Shown here: piece by piece, positions 1 through 8,411 of the stretch
Layout: every line of letters begins with the position of its first letter
Numbering within the stretch: the stretch's first letter is position 1
The notes under the pieces: generated by a model
Databases searched by the model: none
What the model was told of the DNA's origin: nothing
What the model saw: only the letters and a program-made list of their open reading frames with translations
Position numbers and translations under genes: made by a program
Assembly: GCA_020638995.1 (NCBI GenBank)
Contig: JACKHM010000003.1
Span: forward strand, 496,001 to 560,000
Origin: Planctomycetaceae bacterium
Lineage (GTDB): Bacteria; Planctomycetota; Planctomycetia; Pirellulales; Pirellulaceae
Direction: 5' to 3'
Length of the DNA: 64,000 nt

Positions 1-1754
1 GGGACCTTGGTCAACAACTGTATTGCCGATTCCCAGTTGCCATCGATAACGGCATCCAAAGCCGCCTCATAATCCGAAATGACTTGATCGGTCGTAGCGG
101 GCTGTTGCTCCACGGGTGGGATCAAGCCAAATACGTTCATGGGAGTATCCATGCCTTTAGGACGAACACGCGCCAGGCGACGGACACGACCTTCGCTCGC
201 ATCAAGATACTTCCTCGCGTACTTGGCTGTCGTTTCGTCGATGCAGATTGGTAGGTCGAATTGCTTTGTCATCGTTTCCAGTCTTGCACCTTGATTGACG
301 ACCGGACCGAAGACACCAACTTTAGCTTGCTGGTCCGTACCAATCTGCCCCGCGAGCGCACGTCCATGAGCGACTCCCAACCCGACGGAGAAGCCTTCCA
401 ATAAACTCCCGCCAACCGCAATATCGTTATAAAACTGATTGTAGATCGCCAACGCCGCACGACACGCGGGCACTGGACCTTCCTTCAATTCGACCGGCCA
501 GCCCCAGAACCCTAACGCAGCGTCTCCTTGAAAATCGGCAATTGCTCCGTCTCGTTCGAGGATTCCCCCTGCCATGACTCCCAATGCCGCACTTACGCTC
601 CGGAGGAGTGTCAACAAATCGTTTTGAAGTTTCTCGGACTTCTGCGAAAAACCACGTACGTCGCAGAACAGAACGGAGATTTCCTTTTCGGACGGGGACA
701 ATGCGTCCTGGCCTTGCGGACCAGTCAAACCCTCGATCACCTTCGGGGAAAAGAACGAACTAAGTTGCGTCTTTTGCTCCTGTAACAGCCTCACGTGTCG
801 AATCGAACCGATGAACTGAGCAACCAATTCTGTGAAGCGCAGATTACTTGCAAGATCGCTATCCGAGACGATCAGCCCTCCTCCTTCCGCGCCTTTCCCG
901 GACACATACATGCACCAGCCTTGACAGGATTCACCGCGGAGCGGGACACAAAATGCCCAGCCAAGTCCATCGGTGATGGTGAACGCCCCGGAACCGTGAT
1001 CCGTATCCCAAATGTGTATAACGCTGGCCTGTTCCCGGAGCGCTTTCAGAATCATCTTGCGACTGGGGCTAAACCTGCCTGAGAAGTCTTCGCGCGTCTC
1101 AAATCTCAGAGTCAGCGGTTCCGGGAACTCTTCGATCGAGTCTCCGCTCTGCGGCAACTTCGTCTCGTCGTAATGCGCGACCGCAACCGCATCTGCTTGA
1201 GGAATCGCATCCAACAGCAAACGTGAAATGAGACATCCCAAATCTTCGTCCGACTTTGACCCGGAAATCACTCGGGGCAACCTGGCCAGAATCTCGATCT
1301 GCTGGGCTGTATTTCGGAAGGCAATTTTTTGTAGCTCTTCTTCCGAATAGGCATGCGCTTCGATGACCGCGCCCGGTTCCTGGTACAACTGTGTCGAGAT
1401 CGTATCCTCGTCCATGCGGTCGATCGGCTGACTCATCTCTCCGACTGCTTGAAACGTCGTAGCACCAATCTGGAACCAATCGCCTGCGGCAATCGACAGC
1501 TCTTTTGTCATGCGGCTTCGATACACGATGGGGTTTCGTGCCGAGGGGAGCATGACGACCCGTAGCGTGCCGTCAGACCAACAAAGATCCGCGTGTTCGC
1601 GCGAGATCGCCAAGTCCCAGGGAATCGCCCAGCCTTTCTGAGGTGCTCGACCAATCCGGAGCACCTCGCCTTCGTTGAGCACTTTCTGAATTCGTTGAGA
1701 AGGATTTGGCCCCGAAATGCTAATTTGCAGCGTTGGTGTGGCAGCCTGTGCCAT
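1..1754 (-). CDS. FHA-GAF-class III nucleotide cyclase (partial, 3' end beyond window)
   Basis: The reading frame is open for 584 codons from the ATG at 1754 to the left edge, so the C-terminus is missing. Seen: an FHA domain at about residues 30-100 (RIGRAP, then ISREHA), a GAF-like middle at about 160-320, and a class III cyclase domain at about 355-545 (VLFCDVRGFS, DFQGDAALGFWG, VVNQGARLE). The metal-binding Asp365 and Asp411 and the Asn/Arg of the VNxxxR motif are present. The positions that usually choose the base appear to be Asp408 and Gly480 instead of Lys/Asp (adenylate) or Glu/Cys (guanylate). After the cyclase, the sequence NWESAIQLL suggests the start of a TPR-like tail. TAA lies in frame just upstream and GGAG precedes the ATG, so the start is well fixed. 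Family role: cytoplasmic cyclic nucleotide synthesis gated by phosphopeptide and GAF-ligand sensing. The upstream neighbour is a cyclic nucleotide phosphodiesterase-like gene in the same orientation, about 110 bp away. Confidence 0.88.
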   Translation of the reverse strand, partial: MAQAATPTLQISISGPNPSQRIQKVLNEGEVLRIGRAPQKGWAIPWDLAISREHADLCWSDGTLRVVMLPSARNPIVYRSRMTKELSIAAGDWFQIGATTFQAVGEMSQPIDRMDEDTISTQLYQEPGAVIEAHAYSEEELQKIAFRNTAQQIEILARLPRVISGSKSDEDLGCLISRLLLDAIPQADAVAVAHYDETKLPQSGDSIEEFPEPLTLRFETREDFSGRFSPSRKMILKALREQASVIHIWDTDHGSGAFTITDGLGWAFCVPLRGESCQGWCMYVSGKGAEGGGLIVSDSDLASNLRFTELVAQFIGSIRHVRLLQEQKTQLSSFFSPKVIEGLTGPQGQDALSPSEKEISVLFCDVRGFSQKSEKLQNDLLTLLRSVSAALGVMAGGILERDGAIADFQGDAALGFWGWPVELKEGPVPACRAALAIYNQFYNDIAVGGSLLEGFSVGLGVAHGRALAGQIGTDQQAKVGVFGPVVNQGARLETMTKQFDLPICIDETTAKYARKYLDASEGRVRRLARVRPKGMDTPMNVFGLIPPVEQQPATTDQVISDYEAALDAVIDGNWESAIQLLTKV

Positions 1755-1866
1755 TGGGGGAAGATCTCCGTAGTAAGTGCGTTACGCGATCGCAGAATGG
1801 ATCTGCTGATGAGCAATCACGAAGTACACCGAGTTCTGCGAGTTCTGCTGCATCACTTTCCCGAAC

Positions 1867-2637
1867 TCAGATCTCGTACTCACCATTCGGTTCGCTGATC
1901 TGCAGATTAGGCAGTTTCAGTGCGTTCAATTCCGCGGTGACCTCTTCGTAGTATGCCGGTTTAATATGGACGACCAGTAACTTGATGTCGTGACGTGCAG
2001 GATGTTCGAGTTTGTCGAATTCGAGTTGCATGAGTGCTGGCGTCAGGTGCTTTGTCTTTTCGGCCAGCCATGTCATCGAGTCGGGAAACGCAGACTCGAG
2101 CATCACGCACTTCAATCGCGCAGTTCGACTCGCGTGCTCCCAGATCAACTCCGTCGGTCCCGTGTCGCTAACAAGAACAGCTGCGGAGACACCATCGTCG
2201 ACGATGAAGCCAAAGGTCGGAACGACGTGATCGAGTGCGACGGGAGTTAACAGCAGATCGCCGAGTTGTATTGGTCGTAGGTTTTCGATTGCCACGAATT
2301 CGATGAACGGCGATTCTTCTTGTGACAATCGCACCACATCCGGCCACACAAGGTCATTAAACAAGTTGGCTTGTAGCGATGCGATCACCGACGGCATGCC
2401 GTAGACGACAACCGATTCTGGGCGAGGCTCATACACGTTGTCGACGAAAATCGGCAACGAAGCAATGTGATCGAGATGGGAGTGCGAGAGGACAATATGC
2501 TTTACTCGCTTTTGAGCAGCGACCGACATAAATCCAATTGATCCGGCATCAATCGCGAGATAATCGTTAAATAAGTAGGAGGCTGCGAATTGGCAGCGGC
2601 TACCATCGACCGAGGATCCAATGACCTTGATTCTCAT
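1867..2637 (-). CDS. MBL-fold hydrolase, class II cAMP phosphodiesterase-like
   Basis: A 256-residue metallo-beta-lactamase fold protein. The metal-binding motif SHSHLDHIASLP has the class II cyclic-nucleotide phosphodiesterase form (HxHLDH followed by a small residue), and an ALDH and a VSDTGPT segment supply the later histidine and aspartate ligands. The frame extends upstream to 2742, but the ATG at 2637 has AAGG at good spacing and opens directly into the beta-strand MRIKVIGS, so I use it. Known for the family: hydrolysis of cyclic nucleotide phosphodiester bonds. Inference from context: the next gene on the same strand is a nucleotide cyclase, so the pair would make and remove the same second messenger. 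An RNase Z-like or other MBL role remains possible. Confidence 0.75.
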   Translation of the reverse strand: MRIKVIGSSVDGSRCQFAASYLFNDYLAIDAGSIGFMSVAAQKRVKHIVLSHSHLDHIASLPIFVDNVYEPRPESVVVYGMPSVIASLQANLFNDLVWPDVVRLSQEESPFIEFVAIENLRPIQLGDLLLTPVALDHVVPTFGFIVDDGVSAAVLVSDTGPTELIWEHASRTARLKCVMLESAFPDSMTWLAEKTKHLTPALMQLEFDKLEHPARHDIKLLVVHIKPAYYEEVTAELNALKLPNLQISEPNGEYEI

Positions 2638-2904
2638 AGACCTTTTCCCACGCAACCGCTGAAAGCGCAGACGAGTCTTTCGATAAGCTCGGAGATACGG
2701 CGAGTACTTTGTTGTTGCGAGGACACTTTCATGCCTTGCCATCCGCCCCGTGCTGAATGAATAACACGCTTAAGATACGACGTGAATGTACAGCAGGAGT
2801 TTATTAGATCCAGCACAGGACCGCCACCCAATTGGCAGTTTTTCACGACTCTGGTGGTGTTCCTGCGTTGGCGCCACACCACAACAAGTCATCGTCGACG
2901 CACT

Positions 2905-4018
2905 CTAAGGATCCTCGGTTTGCACACGCACAAGCAACTCAGCCAGCTCCGCGACAACTGCCGGGTTTTGCTCCCAAACATAGCGCGTTTCGGAAGGATC
3001 GGCAGAAAGATCATAAAGTTGCCCGACCGGTCCACCAGCCTTGTTAGGATCGAGTTCCTAAGGAAATGTGAAACCACCAGACCCGCGTTGAGGGATCATC
3101 TTCCGACTCCCTTTCCGTATCGCAAACTTCCCCCACAGTGAATGGGGAATGGAAAAAGCGCGCACGCTCGCGGTCGGTGGCGGGGGTAGCAAAGACGGCA
3201 GGATATTTCTGCTATCTTGCCCCGAGCCGCTTGGCAAATCGACGCCGACCAACCCTGCGCAGGTCGCCAAGAGATATGTCAACTCGATCAAGGCGTCGCT
3301 AACCGCGCCAGCAGGTGTGTGCCCTGGCCAGCGAACGATGAAGGGGACTCGATGACCAACTTCCCAAATGTCGGCCTTCGTTCCCCGCAGGTGCGAGTTC
3401 CCTTGATGGACAAACTCTTGAGCGTATTTCCCGCTAGCGCTCGTCTTATAGTACTCGACATTATCTTTTTCTGTCGCATCCCATGCCGTGATACAGTCGG
3501 CCATTGCGGGAGGTGAACATGACGAGCGTGTTATCCGTTATGTTGGTTCGGTCGAGCGCGTCCAACACAGCACCGACGAACGCGTCCGTTTCGATCACAA
3601 AGTCGCCGTACGATCCCGCGCCGCTGAGTCCTCGATAGCCGCGCTGCTTCAAGAAGCTGGGAACCGTGAGTTGTCCTTCCTCGATGAGTGGCGGATCGAA
3701 TCTGTCGAGCACCCGGTACTTTAACCGCGTCCGCCAGCAATATCGACCGGTTAGTATTCCGTAACGCGTTGGCGTACAGACAGCCGACGGAGTATGTGCG
3801 TTGGTAAAACGCATACCCTCCAATGCGAGTCGATCGACATGCGGCATGACGATTTGTGATTGCGAGTTGTAGCAACTAACATCCTCATATCCGAAGTCGT
3901 CGATGAAGATAAAAACGACATTTGGGTGAATGTCCTGGCTGAAGGACCACTGCGGCTAGATGGTGAAAAATAACGTGCAGCCCGCGATGAATAACACACG
4001 TAGCGTGAACGACGTCAT
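2905..4018 (-). pseudogene. Decayed formylglycine sulfatase
   Basis: Remnant of a secreted type I sulfatase. It starts with an ATG and signal-peptide-like segment at 4018, but an in-frame TAG lies at 3956-3958. The catalytic core then reads IDDFGYEDVSC, and the active-site C-x-P-x-R box is intact (VCTPTR). Near 3640 the frame jumps from FLKQRGYR straight to DAFVGAVLDALDRT, so roughly 150 residues of the usual middle region are missing. A frameshift near 3480-3504 separates LVMFTS from the C-terminal part (HLRGTKADIWEVGHRVPF), and a second in-frame TAG at 3058-3060 precedes the normal ending, which resembles LYDLSADPSET. Two stops, one frameshift and a deletion show a dead gene. Two intact sulfatases of the same superfamily are elsewhere in this window. 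Confidence 0.88.
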
Positions 4019-4095
4019 GTCAAACCTTAACTTTCTCGAATCGTGCCGCATTGAAAGTCGTACGCCTCATCGTCGGGACGCTTCTGTGAAGGCAA

Positions 4096-4140
4096 TTCTC
4101 CAAGCGACGAAAGATCGTCGCTTGGAAAGTGACGGCCACA
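4096..4140. repeat. Dispersed palindromic repeat, copy 1
   Basis: The sequence forms a hairpin with arms CCAAGCGACGA and TCGTCGCTTGG, followed by GAAAGTGACGGCCAC. The same right half, CTTGGAAAGTG(A/T)CGGCCAC, occurs in copies near 5166 and 16702. It lies between the sulfatase pseudogene and the SGNH gene. The loop arms differ from the other copies by compensating changes, which suggests the structure is kept. Confidence 0.75.
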
Positions 4141-4179
4141 GTCTTGATTTGTGGACAAAGACACGCTCGGACACACGCG

Positions 4180-5112
4180 CTACTTCAAGGCGGCAATTAG
4201 TTGATCTATCTCGGCGGCCTTCGCATTTGCATCTTCCAAGGATAGGCCTGCGGCTACGCCGGGGCGTTTGTGACCGACGTGGCTGACCCAGGACGCGTGT
4301 AGAATCTGTTGCCGCTTGCTCACGAGTTGCAGTAAGTCAGGGGCAAGCTCTTGTGGCTCAACATCTAGCGACTTCAGTATGGCTGCGGCGAGCACCTGGT
4401 GCCCCTGCTCGTTCACATGAACTCCATCAGGCGACATTGTGAATTCGGGGGCCGCTTTACGTTTGGCCGCGACATAGTCATTGACCGGCGTGTGTAAATC
4501 AACGACATGGTCAACTTGGCCCTCCAACGTCATTAACCATTCCGAGTATTTTTCGAGCACCTCGTCATAGCCTTCATAGATCGCAAACCAAGCATACTTG
4601 TCCGCTCCGACCGGACGCAGATCACCCTTCTTCTTCAGCGGTAGTGCATCAAACGCAGGTGGTGTCATCAACACCAGCTTTGCGCCACTGGCCCGAACTT
4701 TCGAGATGATATCGTTAATCCCCTTGCGATACGCTGCAAACCGATCCTCACTGAATGGGTAGTAAATCCCGTCGTTCATGCCGTAACACGCAAACACGAC
4801 ATCGGGCTTTACTTTCGCCAAAGCTCGATCAATTCGTTCGTGGACATCAGGTCGTGGAAAGGGATGGTCAGGCTCTGACAGCCCGCTGCACGTCTCACTT
4901 GGCAGGCCGAGATTGATCATGATCGGAACGGCGGTCGGATGCATCGTGCGAACTTGTGTTTCGATGCGACTGATATAGTGGCCAGCGTGTGTGATCGAGT
5001 CGCCAAGGAACAGGATTCGGTTGCCTGGCGCGAGCAAAGAATCAAAGTCCGCTGCATGCAGGTTAATTGCGGAAAGAAGCAGACTGATTGTAATTAGGGC
5101 CTTCATAATCAT
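4180..5112 (-). CDS. Secreted SGNH/GDSL hydrolase
   Basis: A 310-residue protein with an N-terminal signal peptide (hydrophobic stretch to about residue 20, then LHAAD). Block I is GDSIT with the nucleophilic Ser, the Gly and Asn blocks follow (INLG; YGMND), and the C-terminal DGVH carries the Asp-His of the triad. The family cleaves acyl or acetyl esters, often from polysaccharides in planctomycetes. After the SGNH domain the protein ends with a Lys/Ala-rich helical tail. It is flanked on both sides by palindromic repeats (copies 1 and 2), so it appears to be transcribed alone. The natural substrate cannot be read from the sequence; an acetylxylan- or rhamnogalacturonan-acetylesterase-like role is an inference. 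Confidence 0.85.
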   Translation of the reverse strand: MIMKALITISLLLSAINLHAADFDSLLAPGNRILFLGDSITHAGHYISRIETQVRTMHPTAVPIMINLGLPSETCSGLSEPDHPFPRPDVHERIDRALAKVKPDVVFACYGMNDGIYYPFSEDRFAAYRKGINDIISKVRASGAKLVLMTPPAFDALPLKKKGDLRPVGADKYAWFAIYEGYDEVLEKYSEWLMTLEGQVDHVVDLHTPVNDYVAAKRKAAPEFTMSPDGVHVNEQGHQVLAAAILKSLDVEPQELAPDLLQLVSKRQQILHASWVSHVGHKRPGVAAGLSLEDANAKAAEIDQLIAALK

Positions 5113-5165
5113 AGTTGGGTTCCACGTTCGAAGTTGAGTATCTGAGTTGCGGTGGCTGAGTTGCA

Positions 5166-5219
5166 GTGGCCGCCACTCTCCGAGTGATGAACGCTCATCA
5201 CTTGGAAAGTGACGGCCAC
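5166..5219. repeat. Dispersed palindromic repeat, copy 2
   Basis: An imperfect palindrome with outer arms GTGGCCGCCACTCTCC.. and ..GGAAAGTGACGGCCAC, and inner arms GAGTGATGA / TCATCAC around AACGC. It sits in the gap between the methyltransferase end and the SGNH start. The right half is identical over about 19 bases to copy 1. Confidence 0.8.
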
Positions 5220-5271
5220 GTTGGCAGCGATCCCTGATTCGAGCGCCAACATCGTAACTTATCTCTGCGAG

Positions 5272-5991
5272 CTATGCTTCCCGGGTCGCCACGACGACAC
5301 AGGCCTGATGGAATGGTTTGGGAAAGACATTCTCATGCACGATTGCGCGAAATCCGTGCTCTTCCAGCAACTTTGCCGCCGCTGGTAACAAGAACGTCAA
5401 ATAGTACATGATAAACGGAGGCTTTACGAAAGTGTTACGAACGTACATTGCCGCGTTAAATCCACGCGCGAGCCAGTAGACCAGCGACAAGCGTGACGGG
5501 CGACTCGCAGTGATGAAGACGAACCGCCCGCCGGGACGCAGTGCCTGCTTGATTTGCTGAGTGAATCGTGACTCGTCGCGAGGCAGTATGTGGCCCAACG
5601 CTCCAAAGCAGACGGCGATGTCGAACTCGTTCCTAAACGGCAGCTCTAGCACGTCTCCGTGGATGAATTCGAGTTTGGGTTCGGCGGCAACGTCCGCCAA
5701 TGTGTTCCGCGCAACCCGCAGCATGCCTTGACTAAAGTCAACGCCGACAACTCGCTCGCGACACAACGGTTGCAGCATTTTCATGCCGGCGCCTGTTCCA
5801 CAGCACAGGTCCAGGCCGGCGTCGATCGACTTTGGCATGCCGATCCGCGGAGCCACAAACTCCAATAACGAATCTGGCGTGCGAAACGGTGTGTAGTCGA
5901 ATTTGGGAGCGAGCAAATCATAACCACGTTCGGTCGACGACAATGCTTGATGAGCTAACTCGCAGAATGTCGGTCCTTGTGGATGGAACAT
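5272..5991 (-). CDS. Class I SAM-dependent methyltransferase
   Basis: From the ATG at 5991 the protein has 239 residues. It carries the Rossmann SAM-binding motif LDLCCGTGAG, the acidic residue of motif II (VVGVDFS), motif III (FIHGDVLELPF) and motif IV-like GALGHI, which places it in the Methyltransf_11/25 group. The frame is open to 6075, but that longer start would overlap the upstream TPR gene; the ATG at 5991 lies only four bases after that gene's stop, with AGGCGG in front. The tight spacing points to one operon with the SGNH-TPR gene. The hydrophobic tail segment near residues 190-205 (IMYYLTFLLPAAAKLL) is amphipathic or membrane-peripheral. The methyl acceptor is unknown. Confidence 0.85.
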   Translation of the reverse strand: MFHPQGPTFCELAHQALSSTERGYDLLAPKFDYTPFRTPDSLLEFVAPRIGMPKSIDAGLDLCCGTGAGMKMLQPLCRERVVGVDFSQGMLRVARNTLADVAAEPKLEFIHGDVLELPFRNEFDIAVCFGALGHILPRDESRFTQQIKQALRPGGRFVFITASRPSRLSLVYWLARGFNAAMYVRNTFVKPPFIMYYLTFLLPAAAKLLEEHGFRAIVHENVFPKPFHQACVVVATREA

Positions 5992-5995
5992 GGTG

Positions 5996-8086
5996 TTACC
6001 GCCTGTTACCGTCCAACGGTTGCTGAATTCCCTCAAGATGGAAGTGAGCGTCCTCGTGATTCGGGTCGACAGCAATCGCCGCGAGGAATTGCGCCTTCGC
6101 AGCTTCTTGCCTTCCTAGTTCAAGGAACGCCTTGCCGAGCTCGTTGTGAATATTTGCATCATCAGGGCTCAGCTCGAGCACGTGCTCGTACAGCGTCACT
6201 GCCGCTTCCAAATCACCCGATGCGACCTTAGCCCGAGCAAGCAATGACAATGTACTTGGTTCGATAGGATTGAGCGAGTTCGCTTCCGATAAAGCCTGCT
6301 CGGCCAATTCATACTCTTCGAGTTGCAGGTGCACCGAACCCAGCGTTTGAAGAGCATCGTCACGTTGAGGATACAGATACACGCCCATCGCGAGATAGGT
6401 CTTGGCGGCGACGAGGTGGCCACCCTGGGCCAGGAGCATTCCGAATGGAATATAGCCGCGGCTGTAGTTCGGTTCGAGCTCAAATAACCGCTCGAACTGG
6501 ATCATCGACTCGGCGTTTCTCCCGGTTTGACGCAAGCACTCTGCGAGCAGGAACTGGCTTTCTAGATCACCATCAATCAATTGCAACGCGTCGGCAGCAC
6601 GCCGTCCAGCTTCGTCGAACTTACCAGCCCAATGCAGCACTTTCGCCAGATTCCGCAATGAGGTGCCTTGTGCATTTTTGTCAACTCTTGCGTCAATCAC
6701 TCTCGCGGCGGCACGAATTTCTTCGTCGGATGGAAGTGTGCCGGTGATGATATGCGCACGCTGCAGCGTCTCGATGATCCACAGTGCGAGCTGCTTATGG
6801 ACCTCGATTGTTGGATGAACGTGGTCCAGAAAATACTCGTCTCCCAGGCACTCATGGCCAAACTCTTGTTTGCACATTGACCGCAGGTTCGCAGCGAAAT
6901 CGACGATCGGAATCCTCTCACGTTCCGCGACTTGCTGGATCGCGGTGGTAATGTCCGACAATGCGCGCAGCGGACAAACATCAAGCTCTAAAGCTTGGTC
7001 AAAGGCGGCACATGCGTCGTCCGTACGCCCGGCCGCAAACAGCGCCTTCCCCATCCAGAAGTGCGCCGCAGCAAAGCTCGCGTCGATTGCAACGGCTCGT
7101 TTCGAAGTAGCAATCGCCGCCTCGAAGTTTCCAGCGTCCAATTGTTCCCGTGCGCGATCGACCAGCTGCTGCAACTGCTTGGTCTGTGTCTCGGACAACG
7201 TGGGGGGTGCTTCACTCTTGAACGGCGAGCAATCTTTCTCGTTCGACGCAGGCGTAACGAAAACGACCTCCGCGTTTGCATTTCGAGCGATCTCAACCAT
7301 GTTGTTCAAATTTCGAGCGTAGTGCTTTAGTACATCCGCTCGCCATTCTTCATCGCGATGATAGTCTGACGGACCGACGGTATGATTGAGTAGTTCGTCC
7401 ACTTCCTCGGAAAATGGTTGCGACTCGCCTTGCGGGGAGTTGGGCGGAGGCGGCGCAAGGACTCGCTCCAGAAACGCCCAAGTTCGCGTACGGCTCAACA
7501 TCGCCGATATGTGCAGCCGAGTTGAGGATTGCTCAAACATCCCCGCGTAGGTTCGGCGCTCCAAGAACTCGTTGTGGACGCTGTAAACGATGAATAAGTC
7601 TGGCTCGTACTGCGCCAACTCTTTCATTACCGCCGCAACGCGGTAACTCGCATAACTGACCCCCCCGGCGTTGATGACTTCCCACTCGCAGGAATTGTCC
7701 GCGAACGGAAGCAATTCTCGCAACCAACCCGAGTAAGAAGTGGCGTCCCAGTACGGGCGGCCGTACGTCGTCGACCCGCCGACACAGAATATGCGCCGCG
7801 TTCCCGCAGGTTTGTGCGCTGGGAAGGTTTGAGAATTGAACCATACCAGCTTGTTTTCCGCAGTTGTTAAAAGTTGCTCGCCATTTGCACCTTGAACTGG
7901 CTCGAGCAACGGAAGCTGAGAGAAGCCTACGAACGGATCTCGCGAGCTCGTAACCGCTCGGATACCACACAACCCTAATCCGAACTCGAACAACAGAAAG
8001 AAACCCGCAGTCACAAGAATCGCAAATACAAACTTCTTGCCATAATGCAGCTTCCTTACTCGCGACGCGTGAATCGACTCGACCAT
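5996..8086 (-). CDS. Membrane-anchored SGNH-like hydrolase with TPR repeats
   Basis: A 696-residue protein. A single transmembrane helix at about 19-42 (FVFAILVTAGFFLLFEFGLGL) is followed by an SGNH-type domain: GGSTTYG in place of GDS, INAGGVSYAS, YSVHNEF, and a late DHVHP supplying Asp/His. Between SGNH blocks and at the C-terminus there are several TPR units (for example ATSKRAVAIDASFAAAHFWMGKALFAAG and repeated L-x-L-x-P segments from about 500 to 690, quoted here only in part). The architecture suits an envelope enzyme that recognises protein partners through its TPRs. The methyltransferase gene follows after 4 bp. No convincing Shine-Dalgarno sequence precedes the start at 8086, so a slightly later start is possible. 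Confidence 0.82.
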   Translation of the reverse strand: MVESIHASRVRKLHYGKKFVFAILVTAGFFLLFEFGLGLCGIRAVTSSRDPFVGFSQLPLLEPVQGANGEQLLTTAENKLVWFNSQTFPAHKPAGTRRIFCVGGSTTYGRPYWDATSYSGWLRELLPFADNSCEWEVINAGGVSYASYRVAAVMKELAQYEPDLFIVYSVHNEFLERRTYAGMFEQSSTRLHISAMLSRTRTWAFLERVLAPPPPNSPQGESQPFSEEVDELLNHTVGPSDYHRDEEWRADVLKHYARNLNNMVEIARNANAEVVFVTPASNEKDCSPFKSEAPPTLSETQTKQLQQLVDRAREQLDAGNFEAAIATSKRAVAIDASFAAAHFWMGKALFAAGRTDDACAAFDQALELDVCPLRALSDITTAIQQVAERERIPIVDFAANLRSMCKQEFGHECLGDEYFLDHVHPTIEVHKQLALWIIETLQRAHIITGTLPSDEEIRAAARVIDARVDKNAQGTSLRNLAKVLHWAGKFDEAGRRAADALQLIDGDLESQFLLAECLRQTGRNAESMIQFERLFELEPNYSRGYIPFGMLLAQGGHLVAAKTYLAMGVYLYPQRDDALQTLGSVHLQLEEYELAEQALSEANSLNPIEPSTLSLLARAKVASGDLEAAVTLYEHVLELSPDDANIHNELGKAFLELGRQEAAKAQFLAAIAVDPNHEDAHFHLEGIQQPLDGNRR

Positions 8087-8411
8087 CTTGAGGTTCCGAA
8101 ACCGTTACATTGCGACTTATTCGTCGGTCACAGAGCATCGTACCACGATACACAACATCATGGCCGGATGGGACCGTTGGGCGGGGGAGCTAGACTGGTC
8201 GCCGACGGACGGCAAACGCGTTATGGCCAGTTGGAGTCTTTAAGAAAACTAGCAACGGAAGTCGCAACAGAGTACAAAGGAAAAAGTTCAAACCGTCGTC
8301 TGTGCGTGTATCCTACCCCCGCAGCGACAAGATTTCCCGCCGCATGATGCTACTGGACTAGATCTGGTGAACCGAGTCGAATTGCATTTTCCGCTATCCA
8401 CTCCCGAGCCG
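8087..8411. other. Divergent intergenic region
   Basis: About 325 bases between the divergent SGNH-TPR gene and the DUF1549 gene. It must hold both promoters. I see no clear -35/-10 pair, hairpin or small gene in it; the overlapping short frames have no recognisable coding pattern. Confidence 0.5.

Noticed and set aside
2782..3141. 119-codon frame on the plus strand
   Set aside because: It overlaps the sulfatase pseudogene on the other strand and has no recognisable pattern.
7533..8153. 206-codon open frame on the minus strand
   Set aside because: It runs in another frame of the SGNH-TPR gene and has a composition typical of a shadow frame.
8367..8411. GTG start for the DUF1549 protein
   Set aside because: It adds polar residues ahead of a normal signal peptide that starts with the ATG at 8412.
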